Source: Klebsormidium nitens
Lineage: Eukaryota; Streptophyta; Klebsormidiophyceae; Klebsormidiales; Klebsormidiaceae
NCBI GenBank assembly: GCA_000708835.1
Contig: DF237266.1
Span: 39,314 to 103,313, forward strand
Direction: 5' to 3'
DNA length: 64,000 nucleotides
In this document: positions 49,498 to 62,212 of the stretch, one piece after another
Position numbering within the stretch: the stretch's first letter is position 1
How the letters are laid out: each line of letters begins with the position of its first letter
Program-made: the position numbers and the translations under genes
The notes under the pieces: model-generated
What the model was told of the DNA's origin: nothing
Database searches by the model: none
What the model saw: only the letters and a program-made list of their open reading frames with translations

Positions 49498-52400
49498 ATG
49501 GCTCATGGAAGGCCTCTCCTGCTGCTGCTATTGGCACTGCTGATGCTGAGCTGTTTCTCGCTGGCTCATGCTGATGTGCTTTCGACTTTTGAGAAGCTGC
49601 TTGGACGTAAGGATAAAGGGTTTGGCAGTACGAGGCTGTTCAAGACGTGCCGTGTGCCGGATGCGAAGTTCACTAAGTCTGGGGCACTCCAGGGGGTCCA
49701 GAAGAGCCCTGCACCTCATGAGCTCATGCTTGTGAAGGACCTGCCAAGTGATTTCTTCTGGGGGGTGAGAGACACTCTTCTCTGTATGGTGTTCGTCGCT
49801 TGTGCTCCTCATGTTGTCGTATTTGCGTTAATTTAAAGGAGTCAGCAGGTGTCTGCATCTATGGGTTGAGGATTTCGGATTGCTTGCAAAATCTACCAAC
49901 TTTTGTCTTGTAGAATGCGTTTACATGTACACTAATTTGAGAAGGCACCTTTCTTTTGAGGAGTTCACTATTGGTTCTTGCAAGAATCAGTTCTCCTAGC
50001 TTTGGTAATAAACCCTGTTTCTGTGCTGCAGAACGTCAATGGAACGAACTATCTCACTGCTACCAAGAATCAGCACATTCCCCAATACTGGTGAGCTCAA
50101 TAAACCTTTTCGGAAATAGCATCAATTTTAGCTGCATGGTATACGGGTGTCGTTTGTGAGCAGATTCTCTTTCAGCTACTGAAAGGGAGTTGGCTCCCTC
50201 TCAGATTATCAAGAAAACTTGGGTATCAATGAGTATTCTCGACAGATAGGCCTCGCATGCCGGAACTCATTTCTCCACCAAGTCCATCTCTTGTATCGCG
50301 AGAATATGAAAGTAAAGGCCAAATGGTTGACATTGGGAATCTTGTGCCTAGATGGGCAGATCTTGTAATACAATGTTGTATTCAATTGAACTGTCCTGGC
50401 TAGAGGCAAGTCAGGCTCCAAGCACCTTGTTTTGTTACTCAAGTATTTCGTTTCGGTCCCTCCAGTGGCTCTTGCTGGGCCTTTGGCACAACATCAGCGA
50501 TGAGCGATCGGATCCGCATTGCAAACAACGCGGCCTTCCCGGAGGTGATGCTGTCCGCCCAGGTGAGCACAAGTAAACCTTTCTGCAGTTACCATCTTCA
50601 GGGTTGCAAATTGAACTTATTGACAAATGAACCCTGCCTGCGAGCTGGCAAAGCTGCCTGAACACACAATACACAAGTCTCTCAACTCATTTGAATGCAC
50701 CATGTGCTGTGAGCAGTTGCCCTAAGATGGACTCCAGGTTTCTGCCTCAAGCGCCCTTGCTGGTCCAGTCTTTGCTCACCAGCACTTTTCTTCACGGATG
50801 GCCTTGAGTCTGTCTTTGGTGTCTCAAGCTTTTGAGGTTTTTAGATAACTCATCTCCTCCTCCCTTCCAGGTTCTGATCAACTGCCGGGGGGGTGGTTCA
50901 TGCCATGGTGGTAACCCCCTGGCCGTTTACGAGTACATGCACGAGCACGGCCTTCCTGACGAGACCTGCCAGAACTACGAGGCGATTGACGGGGTTTGCA
51001 GGCCGTATGGCGTCTGCGAGACGTGCGACCCAGGCAACCCGCCCGCGAGCTTCCTCCCCGGAACGTGCGCACCGGTGGTTAATTACACCAAGTACACCCT
51101 GCAGGAGTATGGGCTGGTCGGCACAGGTGAGTCTCTTGCTCAAGGACAAACTTTCGTCTTCATTAATTTGGCAGAGGGCATTTGAGTCTTGGCCTGGTAA
51201 AATATTGAAGAGTTTGTTAGGTAGTCAGTATCGGAAAGGGGCAGTGCAGTTGAGCAGAGCGGCTCAGGTTGCGACAGCTATTTTGGAGCGGCAAATGTGG
51301 ATCCGGCGCTGTTGGGTGTTTTCTACTTTGTTTGTTTGGCCAGATTGAAGGCACAGAGATCGTTGCTGTTCATCGAAGCTGCCGCTTCGATGTGCTGGCC
51401 ATTGATTCCCCGCAGAGCACAGGAAGTTTGCGAGAGTCATTTACGTAGTTCCTTTTGAGTTCTCGCTGTCTTTTGGACGATTTAACACAATACCAAGACA
51501 CTTTTTGAGGGCAAGTTTCCATCCTCGGAAAGCCGCTGAGCTTCTTGCTATGGTCTCTATTCCAGGGCCCAGCCGCGACCTGAGCGGCGCATGGGTGTCG
51601 CTGGTCGACAAGATCAAGGCCGAGATGTTCCAGCGCGGACCGATCGCGTGCGGGATTCACGTGACCGACAAGTTCGAGCAGTTCTTCTTCGACAATCCCA
51701 AGGGGATCTTCTCCCAATTCAGCCTCTTTACGGTGCCCAATCACGAGCTGTCTCTCGTGGGCTGGGGCGTGGATGAGGAATCGGGCGTGCCTTACTGGAT
51801 TGGCAGGAACTCCTGGGGAACGTACTGGTAAGCATCGGGCGTCCGACTAGGTTTGGTGTTACAATAAACGAATCGAGGCTTAAGCCTTTTTACTGTGAGG
51901 GATTGAATTTTCTTTTGGAGGTTGGTAAGACTCCTAGGAACATAGTGGAAGTTCTATCATGGACACCTGGTTCGATGCGATCAGGATGAACGCTCCTCTC
52001 GAACGAGATTCTTTTTAGAAGATGGGCAGGCCCAGAAGTTTCCCAGGAGCTTGTAGTGTGTCATTGGCGAAGGACACTCTGTTACATCGCTTTCGAAGGC
52101 TTGCTTGAAGAAAGACGCCCTTGTGGTCGAAGCTCATGGATGAAGCGGGCCAAAGGGCTGTGTACTGTTTGTAAACGCTGTGCACGGTTTGGAAGATGGA
52201 GCTTCTTCTGCCAGAACCACCTGCAAAAGACTGCAGCGGATTTTCTGGCCTTTTCTTCCTGAAAACGGTAGTCCCCTTTGAATTCAAGTCAAGTATTTAG
52301 TGAAGCCAAACCAGGCTTCTGCGGGCGAAACCAAGTTACTCATCCTTTTTTCTTCCAGGGGCGACCAAGGTTTCTTCAGAATCCGTCAGGGCCACAGCAA

Positions 52401-55400
52401 CCTGGGCATCGAAAAGTCGTGCAACTGGGGCGTGCCTGCCGCCAACGGCATCCCCGCAATCCGCGAACCGACTGAGCTCAGTCCGAGCTCTCACAAGACG
52501 GAAGGACAAGCTGCTTCTTTCGAACCGATCCAGGCTGGGGGCCTGGGCCTAGGAAAAGCGGAAGCGACGGAGCCCAAGGTTATCGCAAGCGTTTTTGAAA
52601 AGGAGCCGGCTGTGGAAGTTGCTGAGAAGAAGATGGTGTATCATGACAAGAGGCGGCCCGGGATTCGGCGAGGGAACGGGCCGGTGGTGAGTAGGGCAAC
52701 CAGTCAATGTGCTCGGAAAAGCGAATTGACAGGGAATTAGAAACACGTGTTACGAGCTGACAGGATTGGTGAAAGGACAGGTGTTTGCTATGGTTTGCAG
52801 GGTGGGTCTTTGCTACAAGCGGGATTAGCGAAAGTTGGTCGGCCGCATTGTGGATACATTTATGTGGCAAATTCCTATGCTGCTAACGATTTTGACTTGT
52901 TTGCTGGCATTGTGTCTTCGTGCAGCTTCGTGACTGACTTCAACATGCGACCGTAAATTGCATACGTTGACTTGCATTTGGAGTTCGGCCAGAGTGATGC
53001 ATCGGGCCTTTCACCCTGTACTACTAGTTTATCTCTGGGCGACAGTAGCCTCTTTTAGTGCCTGCACAGAAAGCCTTCTCTATATCCTGGAAAAATACAA
53101 GGAAAAGTTTTTCTTCAAAGATGGTTGGTCACCCGATCCGCCACTCGTACATGTTTCCAAGAGATCTTTCAGACCTCACTCCTGTAGTGAACGAACACGT
53201 CTAAGGCAATCTCGTTGGCCTTCTTCAGGTTTCGCTGGTGACGTCCCCCCTCCCTCAGACCTACCTCAAGCCGGAGGACATCCCCACGTCATACGACATC
53301 CGCAACCTGAGCGGCGTCAACTACGCAACCGCCAACCGCAACCAGCACATCCCCTCGTACTGCGGCTCCTGCTGGGCGCACGGCACGTCAAGCGCGCTCA
53401 GCGACCGCATCGCGCTGCACCGCAAGGGGGCCTGGCCTGAGGTCCAGCTGTCGCCCCAGGTCAGCGACAGATCCTGAAGTTGGACTTGTAAACAATGTCC
53501 TTGGATCCAGTCAAGTGTCAGGTTGCTTTGCTTCAGCGAGTCTGATTCTTCCCGCTCAACAATTGAAGCGGTTGAGGAGAACCGGAAGGGCCAGCGACCG
53601 GATTGGTTCTAATTACTGGCTTTCTGATACGCCATACGGTTGACGTTACAGGCTGCAAGAAGATTGCCAGTCGCAGCGGCTGACGCTTCTGTTTTGAGTT
53701 ATATTTGTATCAGGCAGACACTCGCAGACCAACAGGCCATTTGCACGCACTTAATTTTAGGAATACGTCCACCTCTGCCAGGCCGTGTTGACGTTCTTTG
53801 ACGCTCAAGTTTCACTTTTCAAAAGACAGGCCTGACATTGCCGTTGCTTCTGTCCACAGGTGCTGGTCAACTGCGTGACCGACGATGACACCAAAGGGTG
53901 CAACGGCGGAAGCCCGACGGCTGCTTACGCGTGGGTGAGTTGGCTTGTCCAGTTGACAAGAGCACAATTTTGAAAAACTATGTCGAGGAGTCCCGGTGAG
54001 GAGCGGACCCGAGATAGAGACTTGGTTTCGGAAGCCAGCCACGTCTATAATAAGGATTGAATGAGCCAGCAATTGACTGAAAAGAGAGCCCAAGGTCCGG
54101 AGCGGAAGGATGGTTGCACGCCTTGAACATAGCTGGAGATCGGAGAAACAGAGCGGACACGAGCTAAAGTTTTTCAGGGGGCTAGCATGGATGTGGAGCC
54201 AGACAGTTGACGAGAAGTGTAGAGGACATCCTTTCAAACAGCCGCTTCTAAGTTGGCACTACATGAACGGACGATTCACCGTAGCCTTGACGGACTGCTG
54301 AATCAGCATAGTTCAACTCGTCCTTCTTTTTACGGGCACTAACAGATATTTGCAAGAGATAGCACTAAATTTATTGCCCTTTGGCTTCGCGCTTCCCCGA
54401 GGAATTCGTGTATTTATAACATGCGCAGTTGCCTAAGCGGCTCCATTTGATTGCCTGCAGATTGCGAAGAACGGCCTCTCTGACGAGACCTGCCAGAATT
54501 ACCAGGTCAGTCTTGTCTACTTTACTCAGCTCTACTTTCGTCAGAGGTACCAGGGGTTTCGCTGCGCCTTGAGTTGTTTTCATTGCAACGATCCAGGCTT
54601 AATCATGTGTGTCGACAATCATCTGGGGCCCGGAAAATGCTTTTTGGTGGACTGTTCGTACTACGACCGCTGTGGAATCGGCCACTCTGCAGCACGCTAG
54701 AGCGGAACCTAAATCCTCAAAACCAAATATTTGATAAAGCCAATGGGCTAGCACGACCTGGAGTTGTCTAAGATAATGTAGCCCAGTTTGATTGTCGACA
54801 CACATATATTGTGCGGCTTTTGCACACAATCGTGCTGTCTCTGAGTGTCTTCTTCCGCTTTGGTCTCGCAGGCCAAGGATCTGAGCTGCAGCGCCCTTCA
54901 CCAGTGCGAGAACTGCAGCCCCGAGAAAGGATGCTGGGCCGTCGAGGTAAGGCTCGAAATCAATCTTTGGATTGAGAAGTGGAAACGAAAACAGGGTGCT
55001 TGCGGTTCTTCTCCTCTTTGGAAACCCGGGCCAGAATGACCAGAGGGATTTTCGTGGTTTGGACAGGCGATATTTGGCTGACCGTAGAATGACAGGCAAA
55101 CGGTTTGGACGCAGTGCAAAGGCGCTGTACGTTGACTACTTCGGCATTGCAAGGTTCTGAGTTTTCCTGCTTTCTTTGCGCCCGAGCTCTTCGCGACTCT
55201 CGTGAAATACCAGGCTGTGGTCTGCATAGTTGGAGACGACACTACCAGATTTTCGAAGCAGTCTGTGGGTAATGAGGGTTTTTGTTATTCTGGTCCAGTA
55301 ATCATGAAGCCCACGGCTGTGTGCTGGTACGGAAGAGTCTTCGGCATCAACCGGAAACTTTGCTAACGTCCACACCTCTTTCCTTTTTTGTGCAGAAGTA

Positions 55401-56512
55401 CCAGAAATGGACCGTTAGTGAGTTCGGCATTGTTAGCGGAGAAGAGGCGATGCTCGCTGAGGTAAGCCAGACAAAATCGCCGTTAGGCACGTACTTGACT
55501 ACCCACTTGCAAGCTGGGTTCGGTTCAGTGCCAAGCTCGAAAGAGGAGCCTGACAGCTTGTCTCCGGGGACAAGCTGCCCGCAAAAACAGGGCTTCGAAA
55601 GCCCTTGTTGTCATAGCCCCGAAAACTAGCTAGACCCGTTATTGCACAAGCCTCACCATGCTTTCGCTGCCCCGCAGCTCGAGACACTGTGCCCATTGTA
55701 GTGAGCGCCAATTGACCGTTCCTCCGTATCGATTTCTTCAACTCTTGCTCCTAAGCCAGTGAGTTGCAATGAAGTCCCCCACCAGCTCTTCGATCAATTT
55801 GAGCATTCGAAGCACGGGCAACAGGAATCTTTAAATCATTGCTTCTCAGTTTTAAGCTAGCATTGACCTATTGCCACATCCTCTAGATTACTGCGCGCGG
55901 CCCGATGGCCTGCGGCATGTGCGTGACGCCCGAGTTCGAGGCGTACTCGGGCGGCATCTTCAACGACACCACCGGCTGCACCGAGGAAGACCACGACATT
56001 TCTATTGCTGGCTTCGGGGAGGAGAACGGCGTCAAGTACTGGATCGGGCGCAACTCGTGGGGCACCTACTGGTACGGCGCCGTCTCCTGTGCTTCGTAGA
56101 CATCGCAGCAGGTTGTCTTGCCTTCATCCAGATTCGAGATGTTCCCTGCGGGCTTCACCGGACTCTGTGCGTGGAAGACATTCAGGACGAGCTTTCGTCC
56201 CCTGCATGGTTTGCCAAGTCGCGAAGCTGCACCCAGCAGCTCTTCGGTTCCTGTAAAAGGTCGGGTAAAAGTTGCGTGCACCTTTGGCGTCTTTGGGCAT
56301 CGAAGCGTCGATTGCTGGGTTACTTTGCATGGTCTGGAGACGGGTTTCTGCCCATTTTGAAGGCAGCAAGACGTCCCTCATTCTGGGGGGCCGACTGACG
56401 AGGGTGAGCTTTGCTTTGCAGGGGTGAGGGCGGATGGTTCCGTATTGTGCGCGGCACGAACAACCTGGGCATTGAGAACAGATGCGACTGGGCAGTACCA
56501 AAGCTCGCTTAA
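49498..56512 (+). CDS. Tandem two-domain cathepsin X (C1 papain family) peptidase
   Basis: Thirteen exons read as one frame: 49498-49764, 50032-50090, 50466-50562, 50871-51126, 51566-51827, 52359-52686, 53229-53459, 53860-53934, 54461-54505, 54872-54946, 55396-55461, 55887-56071 and 56422-56512 (678 aa). A signal peptide (aa 1-25) leads to a propeptide with FKTC (C51). Domain 1 has the cathepsin X mini-loop HIP (104-106), C112 in YCGSCWAFG, H286 and N308. A linker of about 70 residues passes into RPGIRRGNG (413-421), which resembles a cathepsin X propeptide, and then [12 protein letters not shown]. Domain 2 has HIP (463-465), C471 in [10 protein letters not shown]623 and N643 and ends VPKLA. 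Both domains look active. Cathepsin X is a lysosomal or vacuolar carboxypeptidase. The alternative is two genes, domain 2 starting at an ATG at 52997. Confidence 0.88.
52997..53146 (+). other. Possible alternative first exon with signal peptide for cathepsin X domain 2
   Basis: Inside the intron between the two catalytic domains, an ATG at 52997 opens 50 codons. They have a basic start, a hydrophobic core ([16 protein letters not shown]) and then [14 protein letters not shown]. This resembles the start of the upstream gene (signal peptide, then [12 protein letters not shown]). A GTACAT donor after 53146 is in phase 0, as is the acceptor at 53229. The splice would therefore give a secreted single-domain enzyme. 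There is no transcript evidence. Confidence 0.4.
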
Positions 56513-58011
56513 TCTGACCTTCACTGACCATACGCCAGGGGGCTATCACAAACGCGGACCGACGAAAACACAGCACTTAGTGCTGCCTCAGAATATTGAA
56601 CAAGAAGGTGCAGGGGTATTGTGCACATTCGCTAGCTGCTTACGCAACCTTAGCCGCATTCCAATTGTATGTACATTTCTTTAGGTCCATTGGCTCCTCA
56701 AGCAAGTCGCTGTAAGTATTCTGTGGCTGACGGGAATGGGCAGGGACGGGTCATCAGTGCACTTCATAAGGGTCCCTTGCCGTCTTTGTATAGGTCTAGC
56801 TGACGTAGTCGACATTCCTGGTGTCTGGTTGGCAACCTTAAATAGCTAGGCTCTCGGCAGACCTGACTTGGGATATACAAAAGGTATGTACAGGTTCCAC
56901 CGAAGATGTAAAGATTCTTATGCATGACGTTAGGGTGATTGACTGCCTATAGGCAGGTACGTGCAGGTGGCGACAGCCAGCCACTGTTGGACCTTTCTTA
57001 TGCTTCAGGTATTGTGAAAGTGTCTTGTATATAATACGTGTGCCAGAAGTACTTTGTATGCGCGGGCTCAGAGCCAACCGATCAGATGATTGTGTACACC
57101 CGGTGACGTATATATATGCATGGCAGGCTGCCGCGCGGCAAATTCAAACTCGACGGTGTGTCTATAGCTGCGCAGAAATTAGAATGTTGTGTGTGCCTGC
57201 ATATATGATGATGCCGCATACTAACACCATACCGCGTACCGTCCGCACTCAGTGCCGTACGTACAGGCTGGTATGCAGCGTGCCAGGCGTACACGTGGAC
57301 GAGAAAATATCATACATGTGGACAACATCAGTACGTGCGAATCTCTAGGGCTGCCACTAGGCCCGGCCCACTGTCAGACATCATGCCATTCAAGCATAAT
57401 TGCGAAACTTCATCACGTCGGAACTTACATATCATATGCTGGGCTCATGATATGTCTATTTAGACGCTGGTGGCAATGATGATCAAGCATGTTGCAAGTC
57501 GGCTGTCTCAATTGCATGTGCCGCGGACAGGCGTGCACCGGCGCCCCGCATGTAGCTATCGCATATATATACAGGCCTCATATGTGCCGTTAATAACGAA
57601 CCGTCCTGACCGTTGGTCATTGACGTCAAAGTCACAGTGCCGCCCAGCTGCGAGGCTAAGTTGCACTGCACTGTCTGCGGGCCCGTTGACGAATCATGGC
57701 AAGCCTCTCCGTGTCAGAAAAATGTAATTGCTTTAGTGTAGGGCATACGATGATATCGTATATGAAAGTGCCAGGCGCAGCAGTCGCTCAGATCGCGCTT
57801 GAGATGCAGTTGACGAGCCGGTTCAACAAGTACCGTACGGTACAGGCAGCCCAATAATGAGCTGAATGTGAGGCAGCTGGTTAAATCGGACAAAGGCCCG
57901 CCGCACACAAATCAGAATATACGATAGATGTAACCATTAAGATACAATAGAAAATCTTTGAAGGGTAAGGGCAGGACCCCTTACTCAATCTGGAAAGCGG
58001 CTGTTGCCTTG
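56513..58011. other. Convergent intergenic region
   Basis: About 1.5 kb between the 3' ends of the cathepsin X and ALIS genes. It is AT-rich in places, with many short ATAT and GTAC palindromes. No gene was recognised. Confidence 0.5.
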
Positions 58012-61000
58012 TCAATTCCGGACCGACGCCTGCCCCAAGTTCTTCCTATTCCAGGACAGGTAGCGCGTGTCGCCCAAGTCCCGCGGGTTTTTGAGGTGCA
58101 CCAGCAGGAAGACGACGCACAAGAAGAAGCTCAAGCTGCCCACGGTCAGGTACGCAATCCCGAGGAAGTCGTTCTTGCCGCCCAGCCACGACGTGGTGCT
58201 CAGCACCTGCACCGGAATCACAAATGGTCAGCATCAAAAAGTTCAGCTAGCAACGACATTTACAGGCTGAACTTCGGGACGTAGTGTTTGAGGGAGTCTT
58301 ACCGAATCTGCCATTGGTCAGAACTGTCAACCAAACTCGAATGAAGCTGATCTAGTAACCTCCTGAACTGAATTGAAAGTTCCAAAATGCTTTGACTGCT
58401 CTGTTGCCAGTGGGTCTGCGACCCAATCAGGCTGCCATCTTGGCTTTAAGTGCTCAACACATGGCCTCCTTAGAGACAGCCAAGGCCGACAGAGCACACG
58501 CGCTGATTGTAGCAGAAGTTCTGGATCGAAAGCCAACTTGAGCAAACACTAATTAGCAGGTAAATGTCTCAAGCGGACGGGAGTTGAAGCGGTGTTTTTC
58601 CGAGCGACAGGGCACAAGGGAAAAGGACTGGACCGGAAAGATTTCGAGGGGGCGGACTAAAACGGGAAAGAACAAGAGAGAAAGGGACCAAAGGTAGAGC
58701 GAAAGAATCAAGCGCGGAAGGAGTGAGATGAGCCCACCAGCTTCTTCTGACCGTCGAAGCTGTAGGTGTTGTACAGATTCTGCAGGTCGACGGTAATGAC
58801 GTCACCCTTCTTGAGGGACTGCCCGATCTTGCCCCAAAGCTTGCGGAAGTGGGGCAGCGCCGCCACCCGCATCCACACGATGAAGTGCTCATCCTGGTTC
58901 ACCTGCGAAAAGAACGAAACTTGTCAAGATTCCACCAGGGGTCTGCGCTAGCGGCGGAGCTTCAACCGCTGATCTCGCTTCTTGAACTGCGCTTCGTGAA
59001 AAGTTGAACACCGTCGAAAGCTAACGCCAGCCAAGAAAACCTTCCTGGACCACAGAACGAAGCAAGTTGGCTCGTCGGACAACATGAACCGGAGGGTCGA
59101 GAGGGAGGGTGGCACATCCGCCGCAAACAGCTGTAGCGGATGAAAAAGCGCATGCCTCAGGTGCGTTGAAAGTCTGCAGGTCATCGCGTTTTCGGATTAA
59201 CGTGTTCTTGAAGCATTCGTGGAAAGGAACCTTGCCTAGACTCTTTGCAGATCAGCAAACATGATGTCCAAAGGGCTGCTTCAAAATGTCGTAAGTCAGT
59301 CGCCCCCAGAAGGGGCCTGATAGATTCGCATACTGGGCATCTTATGGCGAATAGTACTCCAAGCTCTACAGAGAGCGAACCTTCCAGAGCATGGTGCCCT
59401 TTGAAGCAGATGCAGAAAGCAAACGAAAATGCAGTACTTGAAGCTGATTCTCAGATCGCCGAACGCAAGTGCAACGCTCACGATAAGGAATTGAAAATCA
59501 ACCCGACTGCACTATTGACCAAAATCCGGTAGTAAACGAATGTAGTCGGCCCATCAAGTCAAGCTTTCTGCGATTCTCCACATGCCCACGTCAGCCGCAA
59601 GGGGAGTAATTTGCGCTCACAATGTTGGTGGAGTTATCGACGCCTCCAATTGGGGCGCCTCCCCGGAGCTCTGGGACAGTGTTGAAATTCTGGGGCTGAT
59701 AGGCGCCAAACTTGTCTTCCCGGTCGCTCTTCCAAGCAATGCCGGTCTGGGTAATGGGCACGTTAGCCCCATTCACCGCCATAGCGTATGTGTCTGGGGA
59801 CAGCAGAGAAATGGAGAAGTGGTCAAGAACGACAGTGGTCGTGGCAAAACTTGCTTCCGTAAGGAGCAAACATTGATTCTTTTTGCACAGATTTCCTTTT
59901 GATTGGCGGAAATATCTACAACGTAATGCGCAGTGGTGCGCAAGTGGTGATATCCATCAGGCTTCGTCATGATCAAATAAGGAGAAAAGAGAAAAAGGTC
60001 ATGAGGGCAGAATGAGCGAATGAAATTGGCAGAGAAGTAGGACAAACGCGTCTCTATGCTCTTATGAGAAGAGCGCATGCAGAGGTACTAAAAGGTGCAC
60101 GGAACATGGTGCACTCTTTGAAACGGCATCCGCTGAGAGGGAATGGCAAAGGACGCCCGCAACGTCGTGACTGGCGATAATGGAGCTTGTGAGCTGGTGA
60201 TGATAGATGAACAGAAACAATGCAGCCGCACCTCGTGCAGCGAGGCTTGATGCATGGACACTCCCAGCGACCTCCCTTATCTGGCTACTGGAATGTTTGC
60301 ATCCAAAATTGAAGAAGCGGAAGCTAAGACAAGAACGGAATCCGTCTAAACGTCAAAGGCCAATGGGACGTGGAAATAGCAGAAAGCATAAACATGCGGT
60401 GCCTTGCCAAGCTCTTCAAGATTCGCCCGGAGGCAGAACCGCAAAAGGGCCTCATTTGCCGACTCAGCAGCAATATCTCTTCGCTGGTCGCTTCTCACCG
60501 TTGAAGTAGCTCCACGCAATGAGGCCGCACGGGTTGATCTCGAAGCTCGTGTTTCCGCGCAGGAACGCCTCGGGCTTGCACGACGAGTCAATGGACGACT
60601 GGCTCGGGTTGTCCCCGCGCAGCTGCGTGTCGCTGCGGCTCTTCACGTACCTGTGATCAGAGGCCAGCGGGATGAGCGGAAACAGAAACGGAACCAAAAC
60701 GAGCCTGCCAAAGGCATGGAAGGAATCTTCTTCGCCAATACCCTTGCCGTGGCAACTTAGACAATGTCCGTTCTATGAGCAGCGTTTCCTGAATGCACGT
60801 CTGCTTGGAAGTCGAGTGCTGTGAGGCCCATGATCCACATAAGAAGAGCTTACCTTCTGTGGTTCTGATAGAAGTTATCCAGCTCGTAGTAAACATACAC
60901 TGGGGCGTCCATGTCCTTGTTGACCTGCAAAAGTCAATCCGAACGGTCAGCACAGCCATCAAGACAACCATGCTCAAAGCGAAGTGCCAAGCTGGACAGT

Positions 61001-62212
61001 GCCTACCAAGGGCAATCTTTTCAACGGCCAGTAATGCAGTGCGTATTGAGGGGAACTTGCAGGCAGATATGAAGTGCACTTGTCTGTATTCTAAGGATCT
61101 GAATCCTCAAGGTACGCCAAAAAAAATGAGCGTCAAACTCACCGTAATAGTCAGGCTGCAAGCCTTGTTTGTGTTGACGTCCTGGACATATGCTTCTTTA
61201 GCGGTGTTGTTCAACAGCGTTGATAAGCATGCATCGTCATACCGCTGAACAATCTCCACGACCTGCAAAAACAAGGATTAAAATCCATGAGAAACTCTGA
61301 AGGCTATTCTTGAGACCTGCCCGCCATGGCTGGATGGCTTGATACTGCTGGCATCATCTGCTGAAAGAACAAAAGAGCATGACAGACTCCGTCGTGGTCG
61401 ACCCTGTCGTATCTGCCAAAACAGGCCCAAGGGTTTCGAATGTAATAGTTGCACCGCAACTGTCTGAACCCATCATACGGCCAAGTCAATGAACTGAACT
61501 ACTCCACATCGGAAGCCCATCGCTAGGATCCAAATAAAATCAGAATCCGGCAAAGCTGTATGCGGGCTTTGACCAAGTGACAGACAACCAAACAGACGAG
61601 CCCGGTAGGCCCTTCTTCCCAGCAGAAATTTGTGAATCGACGCTCAGCGGACCCTCACCTAATGAAAAGCACCTCGGAACTGACCGATCAAAACTTGTCA
61701 ACAAGCAAGAAGGGGTAACTCACTCCTCTGGAGGCGACCAGGGCGGCCGCGCCAATGGGGATGAAGACAACGCCCACGATGAAGAAGGAAAAGATGACCC
61801 ACTTCGGGGTGAGGAGCGGTTTGCACGCCGGCAGCTCTTGCTGCGTAAACTTGGTATCTGGAAGAAAACACATGAGTTGGATCAGAGCCTTTGGGGGCTC
61901 ATTTGTACATGGACTTCTGAAATGTATGCCGGAGAAAGGCTAGCCTGTCTTTCCTGCTGGCTTACCGAGTCCGAGCTCCTGGATACAAAGCTGCTCAACC
62001 GCTGATTTTCAAAGAATCGCCCCAAGCCTGCAAGATTGATGCAAGCCTGATAGCCAGTGATGCAGGACTGAGGGAAGAATTGGATGATCCCTGGAAGTCT
62101 GCCGAACGCCAAGATTGAAATCCTCACATTTTGGTTTTTTTGAGGCCTTCTTGGCCACCGTCCCGCCTTCTGGAACAGGCTCCCCTGGGGGTGTCACGAC
62201 CGCAGCGTCCAT
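58012..62212 (-). CDS. ALIS: ALIS/CDC50/LEM3 beta subunit of P4-ATPase lipid flippase
   Basis: Encodes the accessory subunit that escorts and activates P4-type phospholipid flippases in the secretory pathway and plasma membrane. Exons: 62212-62128, 61857-61724, 61262-61143, 60924-60854, 60650-60499, 59793-59621, 58902-58738 and 58206-58012 (364 aa). The order is diagnostic: a cytosolic [17 protein letters not shown], then TM1 with [21 protein letters not shown] large lumenal domain follows with [43 protein letters not shown] and [20 protein letters not shown]. The last part has [21 protein letters not shown]2 and the cytosolic GDTRYLSWN near the end. NNT, NPS, NTS and NST are potential N-glycosylation sites in the lumenal part. 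Length equals land-plant ALIS proteins (about 350 aa). The start at 62212 gives a short acidic/Lys-rich tail before TM1. Confidence 0.97.

Noticed and set aside
52687-52740. Read-through end of a separate first cathepsin X gene (stop TAG at 52738)
   Set aside because: A GTGAGT donor precedes it. The propeptide-like RPGIRRGNG before the donor continues in phase into domain 2, so fusion is preferred, though not proven.
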